Below, one piece after another: positions 8,946 through 13,865 of a stretch of DNA of 18,340 bases. The stretch is from an uncultured Christensenella sp. Its GTDB lineage: Bacteria > Bacillota > Clostridia > Christensenellales > Borkfalkiaceae. The position numbers and the translations under genes are program-made. Numbering within the stretch: the stretch's first letter is position 1; each line of letters begins with the position of its first letter. Location: the NCBI GenBank assembly GCA_910578655.1, contig CAJTQE010000032.1, positions 1 through 18,340 on the forward strand, in the 5' to 3' direction. The notes beneath the pieces were generated by a model, which was not told the origin of the DNA, made no database searches, and worked only from the letters and a program-made list of their open reading frames with translations.

Positions 8946-8974
8946 TTTACTTCTTCAAAAAAATGCAGTATAAT
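8946..8974 (+). promoter_or_regulatory. Sigma-A promoter of spo0A
   Basis: -35 TTTACT (8946-8951), 17-bp spacer, perfect -10 TATAAT (8969-8974). Predicted transcript start near 8981 leaves a ~26-base leader with GAGGTG before ATG 9007. Confidence 0.75.
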
Positions 8975-9006
8975 TGTATTACAAATCAATTATTGAGGTG
9001 CATTTT

Positions 9007-9777
9007 ATGAAGAATTTCAGTATTGCAATTTTTGAAAGGAATGAAGAGTTTTTAAATACGTTGCGTGATTATTTTGAAAAGGTCAACGGTTTTAAGGTTT
9101 GCGCAACAGCGGTTACCGGTGATGCGGCGTTGGCGGCATTGCAGTCGGTAAAGCCGGACGTGGCTATTATTGATACGGCTTTAAAGGGTATTGACGGTAT
9201 AAAGCTTTTGGATCATATTAAAACTCTATGTCCAAACTGCGTTTCATTTATGATGTCTGAATTTGATAATGACAGAATTGTCAATTCAGCAATTAATCAT
9301 GGCGCTATATACTATTTTATCAAACCCGTAACTCCGCAGGTTATTGGTGAAAGAGTTTCCGATATTTTAAATGAAAGAGTTTCTGATTACAAAGTTTCAA
9401 CGGAGATGAGGGATAGGCGCAAGACGTTTTCTCTGGATGAAAAGATAAGCAATATATTTACGACGATTGGTATTCCGCCGCATATTAAGGGTTTTGTTTA
9501 TATGCGTGAAGGAATCAAGATGGCGATAGAAAATCCGCCGATTATCAATAAAGTTACAAAAGAACTGTATCCGAAAATTGCAGAAATTTACGAAACAACT
9601 TCAAGCAAAGTTGAAAGAGCGATACGCCATGCCATAGAAGTTGCTTGGAATAAAGGCAGAACAGACGATATAAGTTCCATATTTGGAGCTCGTGTTTACA
9701 TAGGTAAAGAAAAACCTACAAACAGTGAATTTATTGCTTTGGTTGCGGACAAGCTTTTGCTGGAAACTTATAATTAA
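9007..9777 (+). CDS. spo0A: Sporulation master regulator Spo0A
   Basis: A 256-aa response regulator that, once phosphorylated, binds 0A boxes and commits the cell to sporulation or other post-exponential programmes. Receiver domain is residues 1-120 with phospho-acceptor D56 (VAIID) and conserved lysine in YYFIKP; the switch Thr position reads Ser (FMMSEF). After a linker (about 121-148) comes the Spo0A DNA-binding domain, about 150-256, with GIPPHIKGFVYMREGI and the recognition region SKVERAIRHAIEVAWNKG, nearly identical to Bacillus; the C-terminus KPTNSEFIALVADKL is also hallmark. ATG 9007 is chosen over 8974 because GAGG (8995) precedes it at 8 bases and 8974 lies within the -10. Odd point: the second acidic-pocket residue (D11 in Bacillus) is R11. 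A spore-forming ancestor is implied. Confidence 0.97.
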   Translation: MKNFSIAIFERNEEFLNTLRDYFEKVNGFKVCATAVTGDAALAALQSVKPDVAIIDTALKGIDGIKLLDHIKTLCPNCVSFMMSEFDNDRIVNSAINHGAIYYFIKPVTPQVIGERVSDILNERVSDYKVSTEMRDRRKTFSLDEKISNIFTTIGIPPHIKGFVYMREGIKMAIENPPIINKVTKELYPKIAEIYETTSSKVERAIRHAIEVAWNKGRTDDISSIFGARVYIGKEKPTNSEFIALVADKLLLETYN

Positions 9778-9863
9778 GCGAATTGTAAAACTAAGTACAA
9801 CGCTTAGCTAAGAAAAAGTTAAATAAATCAATGCGGTTTATCAAAGCCCAAAACATTTCTCGG

Positions 9864-9893
9864 TCTGGCGTTAGTTTACGCCAGATTTTCTTT
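9864..9893 (+). terminator. Rho-independent terminator downstream of spo0A
   Basis: TCTGGCGT (9864-9871), six-base loop, ACGCCAGA (9878-9885), then TTTTCTTT: an 8-bp stem with T-tract, 86 bases after the spo0A stop. Confidence 0.9.
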
Positions 9894-9896
9894 GTA

Positions 9897-9931
9897 AAAT
9901 AATCCGATAAAATTAATTTATCGGATTATTT
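9897..9931. terminator. Second AT-rich perfect hairpin
   Basis: A 15-bp perfect inverted repeat (9897-9911 and 9917-9931; core AATCCGAT / ATCGGATT) around a five-base loop, just before the tRNA promoter. The flanking A and T tracts on both sides suggest a backup, bidirectional terminator that insulates spo0A from the tRNA gene. Confidence 0.65.
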
Positions 9932-9945
9932 CATATATAAAAAAC

Positions 9946-9974
9946 TTGATTTTTAAAAGTAAATATAATATAAT
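9946..9974 (+). promoter_or_regulatory. Promoter of tRNA-Leu(CAA)
   Basis: -35 TTGATT (9946-9951), 17-bp spacer, perfect -10 TATAAT (9969-9974); start expected near 9981, nine bases before the mature tRNA. Confidence 0.75.
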
Positions 9975-9989
9975 AATTAAGCTACAATT

Positions 9990-10076
9990 GCCGCTGTGGT
10001 GGAATTGGCAGACGCGCTGGACTCAAAATCCAGTGGTAGCGATACCGTGTCGGTTCGACCCCGACCAGCGGCACCA
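9990..10076 (+). tRNA. tRNA-Leu (anticodon CAA)
   Basis: An 87-nt class II tRNA with long variable arm and encoded CCA. The acceptor stem GCCGCTG (9990-9996) pairs fully with CAGCGGC (10066-10072); discriminator A73. The anticodon stem CTGGA/TCCAG encloses loop CTCAAAA, anticodon CAA at 10024-10026, reading UUG. The T arm has GGTTCGACC. The protein frames that overlap it are artefacts. Confidence 0.97.
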
Positions 10077-10148
10077 AGACAGACAGAGATTGAACCTGAA
10101 ATATCTATTTGTAAACGGAATAGCGGGTTTTATCTCCGAAAGGTAAGG

Positions 10149-10184
10149 AAAAAGCACAAGGTTAAATGCCTTGTGCTTTTTCTA
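10149..10184 (+). terminator. Terminator of tRNA-Leu(CAA)
   Basis: AAAAAGCACAAGG (10149-10161), seven-base loop, CCTTGTGCTTTTT (10169-10181) and further Ts: 13-bp perfect stem, 72 bases beyond the tRNA end. Confidence 0.93.
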
Positions 10185-10217
10185 TTGCCCACCCAAGAGA
10201 ACCCACCCAGCAAGCCG

Positions 10218-10598
10218 CTAAAACGGACTTTCGCCGTCATCATCAAGCGGTATTAAAGTTGTTATAGTCTTTTCTATCGGTTTGCCCGTATGCTTGTTTA
10301 CGGGCGTATCTTTGCTAATGTCAAAATTATACGCCGTTATTCGCCGTAGAAACGCCGCCCACGTTGTAGGCTCGTTTTGTTGTATTTTTGTGTATTGCTC
10401 CGTAAGCGGTATATTTGAAACAATGTAAACCGTATCACAACAAGCCACGCGGTTAAAATGCCGTCCGTGTATTCGTATAGGCAGTCCGTCCAAGTAGTCC
10501 AATATTTCCGAGATTTTGAACGAACTGCGAAACTCGTCCAAAAACAAGACCTTTTCGCCGTTGTAATCGTCAATCCAACCGAACTCGTAATTTGTCGT
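10218..10598 (-). pseudogene. Truncated CRESS-type Rep helicase fragment (rolling-circle plasmid or virus)
   Basis: Read on the minus strand, 126 codons are open after an in-frame TAA at 10599-10601. The fragment resembles the C-terminal part of the superfamily 3 helicase domain of Rep proteins from CRESS-DNA viruses and related phytoplasma/Firmicutes plasmids. It has Walker B with flanks (DDYNGEKVLFLDEFRSSF), motif-C-like TVYIVSNIPLTEQY, and the conserved AAFLRRI near the end. The HUH endonuclease domain and Walker A are gone, there is no good start codon (TTG 10547 is inside Walker B) and no ribosome site. So it is a decayed remnant, evidence that a rolling-circle element once integrated here beside the tRNA gene. 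Identification is by motif memory, not alignment. Confidence 0.8.
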
Positions 10599-10649
10599 TT
10601 AACTTTCGTACACTCAATTCTTTATTTTTGATAAAGTTTTATTCGGTTG

Positions 10650-10811
10650 TTACGCCTTGTCTGATAGTATTTTTTGAATAATGATTTTGCCGTCCTTAAT
10701 TTCTATTTGTAGTTTTGCTTTACATTTCGGGCAATATATTTCTATATTTGAGCCGTCGCTCAACTTAAACAATTTATACCCGCATTCGGGGCATACAATG
10801 TAATTTGTCAT
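10650..10811 (-). CDS. 53-aa zinc-ribbon protein (Com-like)
   Basis: A small gene on the minus strand. Its product has two CxxC knuckles: CPEC (residues 7-10) and CPKC (27-30), separated by 16 residues (GYKLFKLSDGSNIEIY), and a basic tail. This matches the general pattern of Com-like phage zinc ribbons that bind nucleic acid. The ATG (10811-10809) overlaps the stop of the upstream membrane-protein gene as ATGA, so translation is coupled. A related but truncated copy with ~89% identity over its first 72 bases lies at 13576 on the other strand, again as ATGA after a membrane-protein gene. That repeated arrangement is the best evidence that it is a real gene. Function unknown; nucleic-acid binding is inferred from the fold. 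Confidence 0.78.
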   Translation of the reverse strand: MTNYIVCPECGYKLFKLSDGSNIEIYCPKCKAKLQIEIKDGKIIIQKILSDKA

Positions 10812-11527
10812 AGACGTTGTTCCTTTTCTTTTTTTTCGATAAATGGTTGATAATGATTATATCGAATAGAATAAATTAGAAACATTATAAATGTAATAAA
10901 TAATGCTATACTTTGTTGCCCCCAAGCGAAAATACCGTTTACAACTTTATTTGCAGGTAAAATTTTTGATAAGCCAATTAACACAAGCATTATCAATAAC
11001 GGGTTGAAAATCGATAACCATTTTTTATTGTTAAATTTTCCGCGAATGCTTACTACGAACAAATAGATAGATAAAAAAGCAAAGGCAACAGCAGCCAATG
11101 ATGCAACAGCAATAAAAGCACAAAATAATTGTTCCGCAATTATCTTTGCCTCTAACACTTGTAAATTATAAAGTTTATTATAAATGTAAGCAGTCATAGC
11201 AAAAACGCAATGATATAAAGTGCCGACTGAAATAAAAACAAAAGCACATATAATAAACAATTTTGAGTATTTACATTTTTTCACTATCATTTCTCGATAT
11301 ATAGCATAAAAGCCACAAAACATTAGTAGCAAGGCAATTACTCCGAATAATCCGCCAATGATAAATCTATTTGGACTTGAATTTGCCCAATCTTCTGAAA
11401 ATGGCGGGAATATAATTGAGTTTCCAAATTCTTTTGACGGCGCGAAACAGCCTAAAAGCATATCACCTGTAAAACATAAAACCGAGCCTATAATGCCAAC
11501 CACAAATAATTTTTTGTTTAAGTTCAT
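10808..11527 (-). CDS. Six-TM integral membrane protein of unknown function
   Basis: A 239-aa protein with about six membrane spans (residues roughly 6-25, 55-78, 88-112, 128-158, 172-188, 200-222) and a polar loop after TM1 (APSKEFGNSIIFPPFSEDW...). The GDMLLG motif in TM1 and general layout recall an uncharacterised DUF family often found beside TetR genes (possibly DUF6796; not verified). The start is ATG 11527 after a weak GGGA; a TTG at 11539 gives four more residues but fits the ribosome site less well. It is transcribed divergently from the TetR at 11656 and two matching palindromes lie between them, so it is probably that regulator's target. It is coupled to the zinc-ribbon gene by ATGA overlap. 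A transport or stress role is only guesswork. Confidence 0.85.
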   Translation of the reverse strand: MNLNKKLFVVGIIGSVLCFTGDMLLGCFAPSKEFGNSIIFPPFSEDWANSSPNRFIIGGLFGVIALLLMFCGFYAIYREMIVKKCKYSKLFIICAFVFISVGTLYHCVFAMTAYIYNKLYNLQVLEAKIIAEQLFCAFIAVASLAAVAFAFLSIYLFVVSIRGKFNNKKWLSIFNPLLIMLVLIGLSKILPANKVVNGIFAWGQQSIALFITFIMFLIYSIRYNHYQPFIEKKEKEQRL

Positions 11528-11540
11528 AAATATTCCCAAC

Positions 11541-11557
11541 CTGAAACATATTTCAAG
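11541..11557. promoter_or_regulatory. TetR operator 1
   Basis: CTGAAACATATTTCAAG, an imperfect palindrome sharing CTGAAAYATATTTCA with operator 2. It covers the predicted transcription start (near 11555) of the minus-strand membrane-protein gene. Confidence 0.75.
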
Positions 11558-11561
11558 TTAA

Positions 11562-11590
11562 ATTATATATTATTTTGATTATAAAGTCAA
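11562..11590 (-). promoter_or_regulatory. Promoter of the membrane-protein/zinc-ribbon operon
   Basis: On the minus strand: -35 TTGACT (11590-11585), 17-bp spacer, perfect -10 TATAAT (11567-11562). Operator 1 sits on the start site and operator 2 just upstream of the -35. Confidence 0.8.
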
Positions 11591-11595
11591 CGCAT

Positions 11596-11613
11596 TCTGA
11601 AATATATTTCAGA
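11596..11613. promoter_or_regulatory. TetR operator 2, perfect palindrome
   Basis: TCTGAAATATATTTCAGA is an 18-bp perfect palindrome between the two divergent -35 elements, 5 bases from each. With operator 1 it fits control of both transcription units by the TetR at 11656. Confidence 0.85.
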
Positions 11614-11617
11614 TTAG

Positions 11618-11646
11618 TGTACAAATCAAAAATTTTGTGATATAAT
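11618..11646 (+). promoter_or_regulatory. Promoter of the TetR gene, extended -10
   Basis: -35 TGTACA (11618-11623), 17-bp spacer, -10 TATAAT (11641-11646) preceded by TGA (TGATATAAT). The expected start (about 11652-11654) is next to the ATG at 11656. Confidence 0.72.
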
Positions 11647-11655
11647 GCACTTATT

Positions 11656-12255
11656 ATGGCAGAGATTAGACAACCTATAAAAAGAACTTCTATTGATAAA
11701 AAGCAAAACATTATTAAAGCGGGCTTAAAAGTATTTAGCGAAAAAGGCTATTACAACACTACAACCGTTGAAATAGCCAAAATAGCTGGCGTGTCAACGG
11801 GAATTATATATAATTATTTCAAAGATAAAAAAGACATTTTTTTGCATTCGTTAAAACTATGTTTTGAAACCGCTTTTACCCCTATGCTTAATACGCTTAA
11901 ACAATTTAAGCCCCCGTTTAATTTTGATAGTATTTTGCGTGAGTTTATTCCTTTATGTCTAAAAGCACACAATGACAATAAAATGGCACACCAAGAACTT
12001 TTGGGTATATGTGTATTAGACAATGATGCAGGTTTATTATTACAACAAATGGAAAACCAAGCAATACAATCGATTTGTGAATATCTGCTGTCAAACGGCA
12101 TAAACTTGCCTCACTTAATGGAAAAAACACAAATAGCCTATCATATAATTGAAGAATATTGCCACGATGTTATGCTTGAAAAATACTATCAAACTGATTT
12201 TGACATAATGTTTGAAGTAGTTATAACAACTGTAAAGAATATTTATTTGCAATAA
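11656..12255 (+). CDS. TetR-family regulator (divergent, autoregulatory)
   Basis: A 199-aa repressor. The N-terminal helix-turn-helix is at residues about 34-58 (TTTVEIAKIAGVSTGIIYNYFKDK), the standard TetR_N signature; the C-terminal ligand-binding half (60-199) is helical and not close to a family I can name. It is not closely similar to the other two TetR proteins in this window. The divergent membrane-protein gene and the two operators in the 128-base gap point to repression of that gene and itself. No ribosome site precedes the ATG and the promoter's -10 ends nine bases before it, so the mRNA is probably leaderless. The spacing of gene and operators suits a sensor of a small lipophilic ligand; ligand unknown. 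Confidence 0.93.
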   Translation: MAEIRQPIKRTSIDKKQNIIKAGLKVFSEKGYYNTTTVEIAKIAGVSTGIIYNYFKDKKDIFLHSLKLCFETAFTPMLNTLKQFKPPFNFDSILREFIPLCLKAHNDNKMAHQELLGICVLDNDAGLLLQQMENQAIQSICEYLLSNGINLPHLMEKTQIAYHIIEEYCHDVMLEKYYQTDFDIMFEVVITTVKNIYLQ

Positions 12256-12275
12256 ATAACGGTTTTTGTGTTCGC

Positions 12276-12412
12276 TTTGGTGGTCGTCTTAACCAGCCAA
12301 AAATGCCGCCACAGGCAAATTGTCAAGGGTATATTTGCGAAGCAAACGACGGTTTTGAGAAAATCGTCGCCCTTTACAATTTGTCAAGGCGGCGTATTCC
12401 GTCCCCAGACGG
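12276..12412. other. Cluster of five hairpins around a three-way junction
   Basis: Between the two TetR cassettes no gene is present, but the sequence is dense in inverted repeats. (a) 12276-12301: 8 bp with one bulge. (b) An outer stem 12305-12329 / 12370-12393 pairing 19 bp in three blocks (GCCGCC/GGCGGC, CAAATTGT/ACAATTTG, AAGGG/CCCTT). Inside it (c) TTTGC-GAA-GCAAA (12334-12346) and (d) CGACGGTTTT-GAG-AAAATCGTCG (12347-12369, one G-T pair). (e) CCGTC-CCCA-GACGG (12399-12412). No T-tract follows, so these are not terminators, and the next promoter is downstream. A DNA-level role, such as a single-strand origin or recombination substrate, is inferred. Confidence 0.7.
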
Positions 12413-12439
12413 TAAGCACAAGCGAATTACAAAAAATGC

Positions 12440-12468
12440 TTGACAAAAGAATAAGTTTATTATATACT
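12440..12468 (+). promoter_or_regulatory. Promoter of the second TetR operon
   Basis: Perfect -35 TTGACA (12440-12445), 17-bp spacer, -10 TATACT (12463-12468). Start near 12475. Confidence 0.85.
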
Positions 12469-12494
12469 CTATGATATATAATGTCAAGTATATA
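12461..12494. promoter_or_regulatory. Candidate operator over the -10 and start site
   Basis: An 8-bp inverted repeat TATATACT (12461-12468) / AGTATATA (12487-12494) brackets an inner near-palindrome TGATATATAATGTCA. It overlaps the -10 and the expected start, where a TetR would block transcription. It differs in sequence from the operators at 11541 and 11596. Confidence 0.5.
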
Positions 12495-12506
12495 AGGAGT
12501 TTTGTT

Positions 12507-13079
12507 ATGCCACCTAAAACAAAAATACATAAAGAACTGATAGTCAGTACGGCGTATGAAATGACTAAAATGAATGGTATTGACAGTGTAACGGCAAAAG
12601 CCATTGCAAAACAATTAAATTGTTCCATACAACCCGTTTATTGGGTATTTGAAAATATGGATAATTTGCGCAAAGCGATTATGCAAGAAGCAATAAAGGA
12701 ATACGACAACTATTTATTTGCTGAAATCCCTAACTTATCAAAATATCAAGCGGCAGGTTGGAATTATATTCGTTTTGCAAGAGAACAACCGCATTTATTT
12801 ACGTTACTATTTATGACTGAAAGGCAAAGAGATACGCCTATTGCGGAAAGTGATTTGGACAAAAATAAAGAATATCTTATATCTTTAATAAAAAACGATT
12901 ACGTTTTGTCCGATAAAGCAGCAAACGATTTATATGTTAGACTATGGCTTTTTTCGCACGGGGTTGCGACAATGATAGTAACGAAAACGGTAAGCCTTAA
13001 CGATAAGGAAATAGGAAAAATGCTTATGGATGTTCTTAACGGCTTACTGCAAGTAATTAAAAAGGAAAATAATTTATGA
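12507..13079 (+). CDS. TetR-family regulator with WHG-like C-terminal domain
   Basis: A 190-aa repressor. Its helix-turn-helix is at residues about 28-48 (VTAKAIAKQLNCSIQPVYWVF). The C-terminal half contains LWLFSHGVATM, matching the regulator truncated at the window's left edge; the two share many blocks (NCS.QP.Y, FMT, W.F.HG.ATM) and are homologues. ATG 12507 is used because AAGGAG (12494-12499) stands seven bases before it; the ATG at 12471 is upstream of the expected transcript start. Its stop overlaps the next start as ATGA (13076-13079). So TetR, membrane protein and zinc-ribbon form one operon, probably autoregulated via the inverted repeat at 12461. Confidence 0.92.
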   Translation: MPPKTKIHKELIVSTAYEMTKMNGIDSVTAKAIAKQLNCSIQPVYWVFENMDNLRKAIMQEAIKEYDNYLFAEIPNLSKYQAAGWNYIRFAREQPHLFTLLFMTERQRDTPIAESDLDKNKEYLISLIKNDYVLSDKAANDLYVRLWLFSHGVATMIVTKTVSLNDKEIGKMLMDVLNGLLQVIKKENNL

Positions 13080-13579
13080 AATTCAAAAAGTTAAAAATTT
13101 TTGATGATAGTCGCAAATTAAAAGCATTAAAAATCATAGTATTAGCCTTTTTGGGAATTTTGCTATTATGGTTTACTTTTAACATTACGGGGCTAAAAAT
13201 CGGCGACACAAAAATAGTAGTCTCTGCATTTGTAGATGAACCGATTGATTTTGTATTTTATTTAATTTTCATTGCAAGCATTGTTTGTTTTATTCTAAAA
13301 GATACAATGGGAAAATATTTTTTGTCGGCATTTTTATTTTTTTGGGGAGTATTTCAGTTTACTACTTATTTTAAAACGGGCGAAAATATAGCCGCTTATA
13401 ACAAAACATTCGCCGACACACACCATATTATAGCCGCATCGCAAAATACGTTAGTCAAAGACACATATCACATTTTTTTAGATATTTTCATTTTGTTTGC
13501 ATTTATAACAATAATGATTTTTTTAATAGTTACGATAGTTTCTGACAAGAAAAAATCGCAAGCAAAGGAAAACCTATGA
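13076..13579 (+). CDS. Four-TM membrane protein of unknown function
   Basis: A 167-aa protein with four predicted membrane segments (residues about 20-40, 59-75, 81-99 and 132-156), a basic N-terminus (KFKKLKIFDDSRKLK) and a basic C-terminus (SDKKKSQAKENL). That layout places both ends in the cytoplasm. The second outside loop (about 100-131) is polar with two adjacent histidines (DTHHIIAAS). I recognise no family. It is coupled to the TetR gene (ATGA overlap at 13076) and to the zinc-ribbon remnant (ATGA overlap at 13576), the same arrangement as the six-TM protein at 10808. The two membrane proteins are not obviously alike in sequence; only their position is. It is likely the regulated output of this TetR. 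Confidence 0.85.
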   Translation: MKFKKLKIFDDSRKLKALKIIVLAFLGILLLWFTFNITGLKIGDTKIVVSAFVDEPIDFVFYLIFIASIVCFILKDTMGKYFLSAFLFFWGVFQFTTYFKTGENIAAYNKTFADTHHIIAASQNTLVKDTYHIFLDIFILFAFITIMIFLIVTIVSDKKKSQAKENL

Positions 13580-13662
13580 CAAACTACGTTGTATGCCCCG
13601 AATGCGGGTATAAATTATTTAAGTTGGGCGACAGCTCAAACGTGGAATCTGACACCTTATAA
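13576..13662 (+). pseudogene. Truncated zinc-ribbon gene (second copy)
   Basis: Starts with ATG overlapping the upstream stop (ATGA) and encodes 28 residues, MTNYVVCPECGYKLFKLGDS... The first 24 codons match the 53-aa protein at 10650-10811 at about 89% nucleotide identity. At about 13647 the sequence changes and a stop follows at 13660. The second CxxC knuckle is lost, so the product cannot form the ribbon. It appears to be cut by a recombination or insertion junction. Confidence 0.8.
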
Positions 13663-13729
13663 CAAACGCTTATATCTCGCAATGGAATATTTGGAAGTAA
13701 TTGCACGCCCGTTTATCGCCGGTGTTTGA
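13647..13729 (+). pseudogene. Possible 3' remnant of an older gene
   Basis: Just where zinc-ribbon similarity ends, another frame runs to a stop at 13727-13729 and reads like the end of a real protein (WNLTPYNKRLYLAMEYLEV then IARPFIAGV). It has no start or ribosome site. It may be the tail of a chromosomal gene broken when the accessory block inserted. Family not recognised. Confidence 0.3.
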
Positions 13730-13865
13730 AATAATCGTCGAAGTTAAGGCGATCAGTATTCTATAAATCGGAAAGCATTAGTAATCATTGAGCTATTGCA
13801 AATAATTGCGTAAAAGCTTTTTTTATGCTATAATCTGATTAATTAGCATTTTGGAGAATTGCATA
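13730..13865. other. polA upstream region
   Basis: Non-coding spacer holding the polA promoter and ribosome site. No terminator is visible for the preceding cassette. Confidence 0.6.
13806..13834 (+). promoter_or_regulatory. Promoter of polA-coaE, extended -10
   Basis: -35 TTGCGT (13806-13811), 17-bp spacer, perfect TATAAT (13829-13834) with TG one base before (TGCTATAAT). Start near 13841, leaving a ~25-base leader with TTTGGAG. Confidence 0.75.

Larger units (their letters stand above)
8870..9006. promoter_or_regulatory. spo0A upstream control region
   Basis: The 137-base gap has no gene. It holds a 12-bp palindrome TTTTGTACAAAA (8877-8888), a 0A box and a sigma-A promoter, listed separately. 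I see no terminator for the ABC-F gene, so some read-through into spo0A is possible. Confidence 0.6.

Noticed and set aside
9791..9812. Overlapping short palindromes (CTTAGCTAAG and CTAAG...CTTAG) after spo0A
   Set aside because: Only 5 bp per arm and no T-run; the real terminator is 50 bases further on.
9946..10256. Two overlapping protein frames across tRNA-Leu(CAA)
   Set aside because: They lie on top of a fully paired tRNA and its terminator; no ribosome site and no recognisable protein.
10337..10573. 78-aa minus-strand frame overlapping the Rep remnant
   Set aside because: Out of frame with the recognisable Rep helicase motifs.
12268..12628. Frames on both strands through the hairpin cluster and TetR promoter
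   Set aside because: They overlap strong inverted repeats, a near-consensus promoter and the TetR start; no protein features.
10077..13850. Intact integrative element with att repeats bounded by tRNA-Leu(CAA)
   Set aside because: No integrase gene in this block and no second copy of the tRNA 3' end found by reading the right-hand side.
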